Below, piece by piece: positions 37,155 to 48,700 of a stretch of 64,000 nucleotides of DNA. Below the pieces are notes generated by a model. That model was given only the letters and a program-made list of their open reading frames with translations, was not told the origin of the DNA and did not search any database. The number at the start of each line of letters is the position of its first letter. Position 1 is the first letter of the stretch. The position numbers and the translations under genes are program-made. This stretch comes from Ricinus communis (taxonomy: Eukaryota; Streptophyta; Magnoliopsida; Malpighiales; Euphorbiaceae). The DNA is taken from the NCBI RefSeq assembly GCF_019578655.1, contig NC_063263.1, positions 9,733,001-9,797,000 of the forward strand, given 5' to 3'.

Positions 37155-39820
37155 AGCTCTAGGAGTTGCTAAATAACAGTAGGATATTGCTGAAGGAAAA
37201 ACGAACACAAGAGAAATGAGAGATGAAAGAACACATTATGTTTTTCGGTGAAAAGCTGACTTTGCCCTTTTTTAAAGATTGAAAACTCCTCTCTTCGAAT
37301 AATTGGGGTCACACTGCGGTACCGGAATATATCGGTGCATTGCATCATTTTATTTAAACAAAAAATAGCTATTAATTTTGTGATTCGTCAACTTATCTAA
37401 ATATTTAAATAATTATATTTATTTTTTTGCACTTAACAACGTGTCACATGTGATACTATTTAAAATTTCTTGAGTAATTAAAATGTAAAAAGTAATCATA
37501 TCAAGATTTGTTTTGATATTCCCAAATTAAAACATTAAGATATAAAAATTAAGACACCAAAAATCATTTAAAATTATAATAGTTAGCATTACTAACATAA
37601 AATATTTAATGCATAATTTTATTTAAAAAAGTTTCAGACCTGTTAATTAGTTACATTTATTTTTTATGCACTTAATAACATATGTCATATGTTATACTAT
37701 TTTTTTGTTTTCATTTTCAAGACAAAAAATTAAGGTTTCTTACGTAATTGAAATGTAAAAACTTGTTTCGATATTCCCAAATTAAAAAGAAGAGAGAAAG
37801 TTCAATCTTTACAATATAAAGTTAAAAACAGCAAGGGATACAAGTTAAGACATTATCACTAGAATTATTCAAAATTATAGTGGTTAGCATACTAATACAG
37901 AATATTTAAGCCACTGAAATAGAGGGTGGCATTGCTAAAAATAAATAAATTAAAACACTATAATTATTATGATAACGAATTTGTTGGCCCGCACATGTAT
38001 ATGCAAATATAATAAGACTATTTACCATTATACTAGCCGCCAAACATTGGGAAAATCGGAAAGTCATAGATACTAAAAAGGTAACCAAAATGAGTTTTAT
38101 GACTACTAACTTTCCGATATATTTTATGTACTTTTTATTAATAACACACACTAATTAGGGATAGAAATTTTCTTTATTATTTTACATATCTTTAAAAGTA
38201 TTAGTTTAATAAAAACTAGAAGGTCTTAATGATCTTTTAATGAGTTATTTATAGTAAAGTTAAAATAATTACTTTTTATTGTAGTACAAAAATTAAGATA
38301 TTAAACATAAACTATATAATTACTTAAATTAGTGTCTTGTTGACTACTATAATTTTTTAAATAGGTTTGGTATTTTAATTTATATTATTACAGTAATGAA
38401 AGTAAATATGATCTAACTTTTCCTACCACTTGTTGCAGTGTCCTTTCCATTTTCTCCCATTTCCTTCATTTTCTTCCCTCCACTTTTCATATTTCCCTTC
38501 TACTTTCCTTCCCCTTTTCTTCACATTTCCACCTACCTTTTCTTTTCAAACAAAAAAACTATCACAAAATCTTACAAAACAAAAAATTTTATTTGTTGGT
38601 GACCGATTTATCCATAAATATACTGATACATATATATATATACTGTATCCGGAGTCTCGAATTGGAATCAATTAAAAGGCGGAGAAGTTCATCATTGCAA
38701 CGATGGATTTTAAGTTTTCAGTGGGAAGATAAAGAAAGCTGCCTGATAAAGTTTATCATTGGTGCTCGATTTTCAGACGTGTATGAAAATTCCATGGCAT
38801 CACTATCAACTACAATAGCTATAGCTGAGTCAACTCTGCCATCAGATCAAATAGAGAAACTTGGGTCGTTCTATAATACTAATGCGATTGACAACTTTGT
38901 CAATGGGAAGACGGGTTCGCTGAAGAATGGTTTCTTGGCCAATGAGATTCGTACAGTGTTGCGCTAAGAATGGGAGGTTGTTTATCAGCATTAGGGTGCA
39001 CAATGCTAGATCTTATTAAGGTAATCTCGGCCATTGGAAAAAAGTTGATTTAATCTATAAAAACTTAAATTATTTTCTTATATCTTTTTAATTTCTTCAA
39101 ACTTAACGATAATGCCCCTAAATTCTTGAGGCAACAATTTCAATCATATTTGATTCAAAAGAGAACTGTAAATAGTGTAATTTCCTTCCTTTTTTTAATT
39201 GGCAAAATAATTAAAGTAAATAATTTTGTCTTGAAATCATTTACCAATGGCGTCTGAGTTTTGCTCTAAATCGTTGAAAGATGATTTTTTTCCCCGTACT
39301 TTCTAAAATTCTCAAACTAAATAACCATTAATTTGCATTAGTTAAGCTTTATTACCCAAAAGAATTGGTAACAAAAAAAAATCAATACATCAACAAATTT
39401 TTAGATAATCGAGAAAATCAACCTCTATCCTCTATGTGCTTCGTTTTCAGTTGACAGCAACCCACCACAGTTGTAGCCATTTATAGGTTAAATGGATCTA
39501 TTTAGCCCACCTTTCAATTTAGGAGCCTATTTGAATCTCGTTTCAAAAAGTTGAGAAGTCAGAGTACGCGTTTGGCAATATTTTGAATGGAATATGCCGC
39601 ATTTGATTATTCTGCATCTTTCACATGATTTGGAAGGGTACTATTCACTTTAGTTTATGATGGTTACATTTACCTACCACGAAAGGGCATTAATGACTGA
39701 CATGTGGCAGGTAACGAGAAGTATGCTTCTCATGGCTAGACTGTTTTAGGACTCCTTGCTGCCTGAGCTGTTAGAGAAAAGGAGGGATCCTTCCCACGCT
39801 GTTCAGTCCTCATCACCACC
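37155..39820. other. Intergenic region between the CC-NBS-LRR and CYSTM-like genes
   Basis: AT-rich, with no recognisable gene. A pyrimidine-rich stretch at 38410-38560 is followed by an open frame with an ATG at 38794 (57 codons to 38967) whose product I do not recognise; support is too weak to call a gene. 39600-39830 looks like a proximal promoter for the gene at 39960, with ATAATAAATA at 39824-39833 as a TATA-like element. Confidence 0.5.
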
Positions 39821-39959
39821 CCCATAATAAATACGAGGCAGATGGGGAGACATTGGATTGAAACTACCCATTTAAGTTTTTATAGGCTTATCTTTTAGTA
39901 TATATTCTGATTCCAGATTGTCATTGTTTTTGCATCTAATGATATCAAGAAGTGAAGGA

Positions 39960-40250
39960 ATGGATGCACCTGCACAGCAAGATATGTCATACTATGATCA
40001 TGTCAAGAAACGCCATGCGGAGAAAGGCTGCCTCTATGCCTTGTTAGTATAAATTGTGATTTTCTTTTTGTTTTTCTCTTTAGTTTTCTTGAATGGTTAT
40101 TTTCTCTTTTCGAAAGATTGCTAAAACATTGATATAAGTATATACAATTGAAAATGCTTTGTGTTGTGCAGTTTGTTCACCCTGTGCTGTTGTTGTTGCT
40201 GCTATGAGGGCTGTGAGTGCTGTGTGGGATGCTGCTGCTGCAGTAATTAA
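39960..40250 (+). CDS. Cysteine-rich transmembrane mini-protein (CYSTM-like)
   Basis: Two short exons (39960-40042 and 40172-40250, GT-AG, phase 2) give 53 residues. An in-frame ATG 21 nt upstream (39939) would add seven. The N-terminal half is polar ([16 protein letters not shown]). The C-terminal half is [13 protein letters not shown] followed by [10 protein letters not shown], with 14 cysteines in all. This polar head plus short Cys-rich hydrophobic tail, interrupted by an intron just before the Cys block, is the CYSTM pattern. CYSTM proteins are tail-anchored, often at the plasma membrane, and linked to stress tolerance. The Cys block is longer than in typical members. A TATA-like ATAATAAATA lies 127 bp upstream of the ATG. 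Too short for most gene finders. No transcript evidence here. Confidence 0.7.
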
Positions 40251-40734
40251 AATGGAAAGAAGCTGAAGGTTTTTTAGGTTTCAGTATTGTGATTGAGTGA
40301 ATTGATATTGAAGAATTCCTGTTCATAAGCTGATAATTGTAGATTGCTTGAAGTGTATTGTGTCAACTATGTGAGACATCATGTGCTTCTTGCACTATGT
40401 TGATGTTATTGTTTGTAAAATTAAGAAATCTTTATGAGAAAGCTGCTTAGTTATATTGATTGATTCATTTCATGTCTATTATATGCTAATGTTACATGAC
40501 GCAGGAAATGTGCATCTCTGCTAATCTTTTTTATACTTTAGCTCAATGCTTTTATCAGTGTGCACATTCAGTTCATCTTTCTAATTTAGTTAAAAAGAAT
40601 TGTTGTGGTTTAGTTCTTTAATATATTAGAATATTAAAATAGACCCAAAATACTTTAACACAGAAACCCTTTGCTAGAGATTTTAAATCATTATCTAGAA
40701 AAATCCAAATGTATGTACTCGTGCAGTCTTTTAT

Positions 40735-40862
40735 TTATTTATAAAAAAAAGTCCAATAAACTGTGGGCTACATTCACCATTTCATAAATGCAGAGGTGAG
40801 ACTTGAACTCAAAATTTTCACATTTTCGGAACAATTATTTTGCCACTTAAACTAGGCTTCAT
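40735..40862 (-). repeat. tRNA-derived SINE-like element
   Basis: Read on the minus strand, a pol III A box TAGTTTAAGTGG (40854-40843, fitting TRGYNNANNNG) is followed about 33 nt later by a B box AGTTCAAGTCT (40809-40799, 8 of 11 to consensus), then an unrelated body and an A/T-rich tail (AAATAAATAAAAG). Length of about 130 bp and order fit a plant tRNA-derived SINE. No clear target duplication was found by eye. Confidence 0.4.
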
Positions 40863-41516
40863 ATATTATTTTATTTTTTTAAAAATAATTATCAAAAGTA
40901 CTCTCATTAATTAATATAAGTATCACCATATACTATTAATTTCGTACATTTTTTTACTTTAAAATTATAGATTCTATGGTAGTTGCCCAAAAGTTAAAAA
41001 TATTAATTACGAAAATTTAAAATTTTTTAAGTCGCATTTAAATTGAATATAAACTATCACCTAAGGGATTTTTCTTTTTGTCCGGTAAAACACTTCCGCA
41101 TTTTTTTCATCCACAATTTTCATAAATATGGGCTGCTTAAATAGCAGCAGAGCAAGGTTACAGTAGTCAATCACGAGCCTAAAGCAACTTTAGACAAAAT
41201 CTAACACAAACATTAGGATACAAGACAACTTTCCCCAGAACAAGAACAAGTATCAATTTTCCATTCTTTTTTATCTAACATATCACTATAACGAATGCCA
41301 CCATAATTTCTGGAAATATCTCTGCAACTCCAACCCTGATTAAGTTTCCTTTGCAGCTCCGTTCTTTCTTTCTTTTTGACTAGCCTCTTTTCTCCATTTC
41401 TATTATAATTCTGCTGGAACTTTTCAAATCTGTTTGACAAAATCATAGTTAACTATGCAAACTCATCAATAATGTATCTTTTTACAAGTCCATGCCAATT
41501 GCCAAGCCCAATTGAT

Positions 41517-44500
41517 CTAATCATCCTGTTGGACAATTTCGCCAGGATAAACCTGTAACAAAGAAATGAACATGCAAACAGAAAGTTCTTACACCCAACA
41601 TGTCAAGAATTTCAGAAGAGAAATTCTAATGCATATGTATAAGTGCCAAAATGCGTCGATAGATGTAAATCATAAATCTTACCTGACCGCGATTCTCCTT
41701 GCGGAAACTAAGAGTTCTAACTTTCAATTCCCCTCTGCTGGTAGTTAGCTCATCTAACATCTCAGCATCAAACAGTTCTTCATTTCCTACACAGCTTCCT
41801 TCTTCTTCCTGAGAAAAATGCAAAAATTTAGTACCAATTCAGCAACATTACTAAAGATGGGAGAGAGATGAAAATATAGCATACCCCGAAAGAGAGGTTG
41901 CGAGATAGTCGCGGGGCGCCCATGAATTCCTCATATTCGGCTGCATCTAGTTCTCGAAGATGATACTGTCTAAACAGCTTGGGAAGAATGTATTGTCTTA
42001 TACCGATGAGAACAAAGAATGGTAGTGGGAACAGAATTCCAGCTATTGGAATCCACGTCACACCAAAACAAACCAAGAAGTAAACTAATTGGAAGATTGT
42101 GAATATAGCAATGTGCTTGAATGGAACTAACTCCATAAAAGAAGCATGAACCACCTCCAATACCCTGCAGAAAGAAATTATCAATTACATGGTGAATTTG
42201 TAAAATCACAGGCAATAAGATCGATAGATAAAACTTACTTGTAACGCCTGCTAGGCGTGATAAAGAGAAGTAGGATTCTTTCCCAAAACTGGTTTCCGGG
42301 GAGACTGTCTATGGCCATGTATGCAAAATAGCCCCAAAGAACTGATGTAGGTATCAGCTTTATTATAGGCACAGCACATACTGATGCTGCCACGAGTAGT
42401 GACTGCAGCAAATTGCTCACTCTTTGCTCATTAACTCTGACAGGTAAGTAGGCATCAATTGTCTTCTCAGGATCAAATGTGTTTTTCGTATTTTCTCCAT
42501 TGTTTTCCCCTTTCATGATTGCCTCCTTCAAGTCTTCTAGTTCTTTAGCTACTGTAGTCTGCTCATAACAACCTTATATGTCATTGCTCAATACAATGAA
42601 TACAGCGGTGCAATGCCACCAAAAAAGAAGGTAAAGAATTTTACAACGGGACTGCTGTCCATCTCTATGAAAACAGCTTGCATCTTGCCATATATTTCAG
42701 AGTTGCTAGCTTTCTGCTTGATGCTTTCTTTAGCACTCTCCACCATCTTCCTCCTGATCAACTGCACACGGTTGATCATATTTGATAAGCATCCATCGCT
42801 ACTCAACTATAAGTGATCTACTTTTCAAATAGTCTATTTACCAGTCTTTTAAGGATAGCGAGGCTCTTCGTGTGCATTGGAGACTGAGGTAGTACTCCAT
42901 TAGAAGGAGGTAGTCCAATTAATCCACAAAGCAAAGTCTGAAACCATTCAGTTAATGATATAATATGAGTCTTGGAGAAATGAAATTGAAAATTGCCAGC
43001 CTTAATACCTACTATACAGGATAAATCTGTACCATGAATCCCAGCAACAAGATGTCATAATGATATGCAGAAGGATTTTTAAGATTGAACTCTTTCTGTT
43101 GTGCCAGTTGGGACGCAACGCTATGATCAAAAAAGTAGAGTCCCGCAATCATCACAGCAGGAACAATGGCAGCAAAGATGTACGCTGGAGGAACATTGCC
43201 CATGTCCTGAAATTTCAATATGCATAAAATACTTATCAGCATTAATTATCAAGGATCTCAAACCTGGCAAAGCGGGTGATAATATCAAATCCCAATACCT
43301 TGATTACAGTCCAGTGGCCCAAGGATGCTGACTCCCAAGGAAGAGGGCTAAAGAGCCTTCTAGGAACTCCAGAAGGAACTTTGCTCGGTACGCTAAATGA
43401 AAGTGCTGTCCACACCACAACCAATAATGGAACCCCATAGTCTGCTATGAAACTTCTAAACCACCCTGTAAAATATTGTGCAAGATATTTCAGTTCATAC
43501 TCGTAAAAGCTAGTATTAAATAACAACTCTTAAGTGCAAGATTTTTTTTTGTTTTTTTAACAAAAAGAAGAATGCTTCACGAACCTGTGCCGTACCACCA
43601 TGATCTTGCCTTTCTGCTTTTTTAAGCAGTGAAAAGCAGGCCAAAGGTGAAAATTATACCCAATAATCCATTTGTGTAAAGCCATTGAAATTGATACTTC
43701 TCTAAATTTGGATCTTCAGCTTTGGGAATTTTGAACTCACTCACCATTCCCTATCATTCAATCATTGTACCACATTCTAAGTTGCTAACTATTTTATGAA
43801 CACAATTAACAAGTGCTAGCTCAGCAAACTAATAAACTAAAATTCATTTTCTTGTATATTTCGGAATCATTACCTTGATAGCCTCTTGAATAAACAGAAC
43901 AGCAATCAACATCCCAAAAAGTTCACCTGCAACCCTCGTAAACCTGTTGATTATGGTGCAAGCATTGAATACTGCAAGAAGTAGTAGGAAAAGGGCTGTC
44001 CAGACGCATACCCTGCAAAACTCACATTAGGGGAAGAAAAGTCAATATCTGACGCAGCGCATATACAATAAGTTTCAAATCTAGAAACGTAACTCTCAAA
44101 TTTGCTAATACATGATCCTACAGTGATAATATAGTTGATGAAAGGTTAATGACAAAATCCTAAACCTGAATATTCATAGATTCTCAAAACATAATGGCAA
44201 AACAGCGAACAAAGCAACAAAAAAAAATCACTGTCCCGCAGAATCAACCGTCATGCATTTAAATAACATGTTCATGTAAATTAGCAAACAAATAAACACG
44301 AACTCCTGTAGGCTACACGGTCGACCACACAACCCATTCGACGCTCTTGTAAAATTCCAACGACAATCACACACCCTGCATTTGATTTTGCACATCCAAC
44401 AATCTTGGGGATCTGACAGTAGCCTACAAGGATATAAACATGGTCAAGAACGCCCACGCAATCAAACACAATCTCAGTTCTACTTTCCAGGCCCTGTAAA

Positions 44501-45255
44501 TCCGATACCTCATCAATATCGGATTTTTCCTACAGCCCTCCCTCAATCTCACAGGCAACAAGTCTCGTGCAGTACTGGTGACAACCTTAGTTCATTGGTA
44601 ATCAAGTCAACTATTCTGAAAAGAGAAACAAGATCGATTTCTCATACCATCCAGCCCAAGCCAAGAAGAGTTTCTGCCCCAAATCTTCTCTTCCTTTAGC
44701 AAAGTTGTACAAGTAAGTATACATAATAACAGTTGGTTCTGCAACTCCTAGTATCAAAAGAGGTTGCCCACCAAGAATTGAATGTATGATACCACATAAA
44801 GCAGTAGACGCTAATGTTTCTACTGTGCTCAAGCTTCCATCTGCAAACAAAAAAAAAATCCTATGACTCGGTGGTTTAGGATTCGTCTGCAAGGCTAGCG
44901 AGTCCTAAGATTCGAACCTAACTGGAGCCTAATTAACCAAAAAGGAAAAAAGAAAATGTAAGTAGAATAGGGAGAAGAACTAACCTGTGTCTCTACTGAG
45001 TTGCTCTCCGAAGGCAATAACAGGAAGAGCAGAAGCAAAGAAAATATAGGTTGTGGGTGCTAATATTCTGCCACAAAAATATCAATCATCAATACTAGTT
45101 TCAAGACCTTGGCAGTTGAGTTTTGTTCTTTGAATTATATAAAAAGGGTACCCAAGTCGAGAACGGATGCCAACAGTCCAATCTTGTTCATAACAAGACA
45201 TTCTTCCTCTAACATCTTTTATGATGCCTTTGAATGGAGTTCTGATGTGCTCCAT
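41517..45255 (-). CDS. BOR4: BOR4-like borate exporter gene, interrupted by an in-frame TAA in exon 5
   Basis: Thirteen coding exons on the minus strand: 45255-45152, 45067-44985, 44840-44648, 44012-43874, 43750-43585, 43465-43299, 43206-43033, 42937-42842, 42761-42645, 42558-42239, 42164-41885, 41808-41683, 41552-41517. All introns are GT-AG, all phases agree, and the sum is 667 codons. The product is a polytopic SLC4-like boron transporter that exports borate across the plasma membrane; BOR4-type members confer tolerance to high boron. Diagnostic segments are [72 protein letters not shown] and [15 protein letters not shown], all closer to BOR4 than BOR1. Codon 216 (43624-43622) is TAA where the family has Leu just before KSRKARS, so the straightforward mRNA would encode only 215 residues. 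It is either a recent pseudogene, a sequence error, or a gene spliced around the stop. Confidence 0.85.
44861..44955 (+). repeat. tRNA-like SINE fragment inside BOR4-like intron 2
   Basis: The plus strand has an A-box-like TGGTTTAGGAT (44872-44882) and a B-box-like GATTCGAACCT (44909-44919) 26 nt later. Between them an inverted repeat (TTAGGATTCG / CGAGTCCTAA) could fold. An A-rich tail follows (about 44938-44955). It fills over half of a 144-nt intron. The similarity is to tRNA-derived SINE heads in general; no specific family is claimed. Confidence 0.35.
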
Positions 45256-45755
45256 CTCTGTTACAAGGAAATGCTTTAATTACAAAAAATTTCATTAAAA
45301 TGAAAAGTTTCTGTTCAGAAGTTGGGATAAGGTAGTTAGTTACTCAGCTGTTATTTTCAAGAATTCAGATGCTAATATGGAGTTTCCTGAAAAGAACAAT
45401 TTCAGTTCGTGCACAAACTATATCTTAGCAAGTAATAAACTGAAAACAAATACCATTAACAGGAACTTTGGGCTAAAATCTCTGATAACAATAACAAGCA
45501 AAATCATGCCAAGAGAATACAACAGTGTAATGGACACAGGCATACAGATGAATGAATTAAGACATTACCAAATAGTGAAAGGTTTCCTTTTTGCTACCTA
45601 GAGTTTTCTCCCGGGAACTGCGGTGGAAAATTCAGTTCAGAAATTATGAGGAGTCTGCTAGAAATGACAAATACAAAATGCAAAATGTGAAAATTGAAAT
45701 ACGAAATGTTGGCCTTGCAGGTATGGCAGAGGACCTCTGCGCTTTATTTATATAG
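45256..45755 (-). promoter_or_regulatory. TATA box, leader exon and leader intron of the BOR4-like gene
   Basis: On the minus strand TATATAAATA lies at 45755-45746. A leader exon from about 45720 would end at CTCTAG followed by GTAGCA (exon end 45598). A leader intron would run 45597-45258, ending TTGTAACAG, two bases before the ATG. All by inspection. Leader sequences of BOR genes often carry short upstream ORFs; none was analysed in detail. Confidence 0.45.
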
Positions 45756-45759
45756 ACAG

Positions 45760-48700
45760 CGGAAAACAGAGAGACATGGTCACTTCTTCATGTGGAAGAA
45801 ATTATTACGTGCTCACCTGCAATAAAAAATAATAAACCTTGTACTAAGTAGAAAACAAAACAAAACAAAAAGAAAAGAATGAAAATAAATATTTGAGTTA
45901 GAAAAGAAAATTCATAGTTTCTTTAATCTAATTGTTGGGATTGTTTTCAATTTACTAGTAATAAGTTTTAAGTAATCAGTAATCTTGCAGACCATTTAAT
46001 TAATTTATATTTTGTCATGAGTGTAAAATTAATTGCACCAATATATATATACAGTTTATATAGTTAGAAATTATCATAAGTAGAGGTAGAAACATATACA
46101 TGTCCATGTACTTCCATTCCATAGACGAGGATTAGTAATTGGTACATACCACATTGCATTTTGTTTTATGTTTGTAGTTATAATAAGAGAGTGATTCTAA
46201 TGTAATATTGATGTAGACACTGTATAACTCTATAAATATTGATATTATTTTTATTTTAATAATTTATTAATATAATTAAAAATTAGATTAGTCAATTATA
46301 TATAATATTTAATTATTGATTAATTAAATATATTATTTTTATTTATTAATTTTTTTATCTATTTTTAGAATTTAATTAATGGCTTAACATTTATAAGATT
46401 CAAATATAAAATTTTAACTCGTATAAATAATTAAAAATTATATATAAATTTATTAATAATCTATATTAGTAGAAGGACATGTAGAATAAATAAAATATTT
46501 AAAATAATATTAGTTAATTATTTATAATTAAAAAATAGACTTATAATAATACGGTGTCACAACAATACTCTAGTAAAACCCATAATGAGATCCTAATATT
46601 CTTTGGTATTAATAATCATACATTTAAACAAAATCTTGTACGATACGTTTTGGGATTTGAGTCAAACACATAAACAACTTCAGATCTCAACTGTAAATCT
46701 TAAGAGATATCGTATAAATATTTTATATAGAAATAATCTCTAATCACAGTTTCAACTTGGGTCAGTTATAAATAGAAATAAATTTTCTATTGTAATAAGC
46801 TATAAATTTTTTAAGTCTTGCCTTAAGAAAATATTTCTCTATATAGTAATATTTGTATAATATGACAAGATATTTACGTATTTTATTTCTGATTTTTATT
46901 ATTTAACCAATAAAGTTAAGTAAAATTTAATACTCAAACCTATATTATAAATTATAACCTTTTCATAATCATAGATTTTATTTGATGAAGTGTATGACTA
47001 TAAAAATATTTTACTATATACCCATTCTTTTACTTCTCTTCCTTTGTTTTTTCTTTAAATAAGTTTAATGGGTTTTGAATTCTTTCACCCACAACTAAAA
47101 ATAGTCTCACTTAAGGTTGTATACAATTTAACCAAATTAATTAAACCGAAACAATTCAATTCAATTTCAAACCAAAAACTATAATTTCAACATATTATGG
47201 ATTGGTTTAGCTTTTAAATCAAACAAAATTTAAAATTTTAATTTGGGTGTAGTTTAAAATTATAAAAGAATTATTAAAACTAAAGCAAACAGAATATTAA
47301 ATAAATTATAGTTTATAGTGATATTTTTTATAAAATAAGAGAAAATAACTTTTAGTTTAATAAATAAAAAAGTTTCACACATAATTATAAATAGTTTAAC
47401 TTTTATAAAATATGAATTTATTTACATACATACAATTATATATAATTTTAATATTTTTAAAAAGTTAATATTAAATTTAATAATAACATAAAATTGACCA
47501 AACTGAAGTTAAATAGATATAGTTTGAAATCTTTTTACTAATCGCTTAGTTTATAAATAATTTGAATTATTTGTAAACCAATCAAATTGATTATAAACAC
47601 ATCTATTTTGAACTATAAATACCTCTAGTCTCAACTTAATATTAAGCTAAAATATTAGGATCTTTAATTGTAACATTTCGATTTTGAAACTCTTTAATTC
47701 AAAAGTCGGAGTCCATGATTTCACAAAGGCTAAAACACAAAATTAGGATAAATCAAATCAAAATCAGCAATCAATATAAAATGAAGCACATGAGCTCCTA
47801 AGAAATTAGATGCGGAATAATACATTCAAATTCTTTATCTAAAGGGGAAAATGCCAAGTTTACATTTCGAAGTCCTACTTATGAGAGGGAAGAATCAGAT
47901 CTGGCCCTAGAATAAGGCCATTAAAGCTTGCACTGAGGACCTAAATTAAAGGGGGCAAAAGAGAAAGAAACTCCATTTAATGGCACAAAAGGGTTCAGAA
48001 AAATCTTTTAGGGTCTTAAAAATAAATTTCTAGATCTTTTTTTTTTTTTGGAAAAGGAGTTCCAATATGATTTCCTTCTTTAGGAACCTAAAAGGGCATA
48101 AAATTGTTTTGAAGTTTTTTATTTATTTATTTGGACTCTCTTTTAGCCTAATTTCTTGTTGAGGCTATCCTAGAAAAGGTATCTAAATTCAATATGTCAA
48201 AGCCGTCTAAACAAATATTTGAATTTCCCGATACGATAATTTTTTTTAATTCTAAGAGAAATATAACAAAAAGTCGATCGCCAAAATTGAACTCACTATT
48301 CGATGAGTGAAATTCGCTTATAATTAAAAGTAACTTTGTAATTATATGGATTTATGGAAGAAATTATTTATTTATTAAAAGAGCTGAAAAAGGTCAATAA
48401 TAGTTCTTGACAGAAATGGAACTTAAGGCTGAGAGAGAAACGAGCGGAAAAGCAACCAAGGAATTTTTTTTTGAAATAAGTTCAATTGGTCCTTAGATTT
48501 ATCGAAAAATATCAAATTTATCCTTTTGACCTTTTTATGTCATTTTTATTATAATTTAACAGTTTCGCTTCCTTTTTTTATAGCATGATTTACAACCTCT
48601 AAATTAATCAATAAATATAATTGAAATTTATTTTATTCTAGATTAAATCCATCGCTATTGTCTCCTGATGTGAGAGTTTAATAAACTTCTATATCCATCG

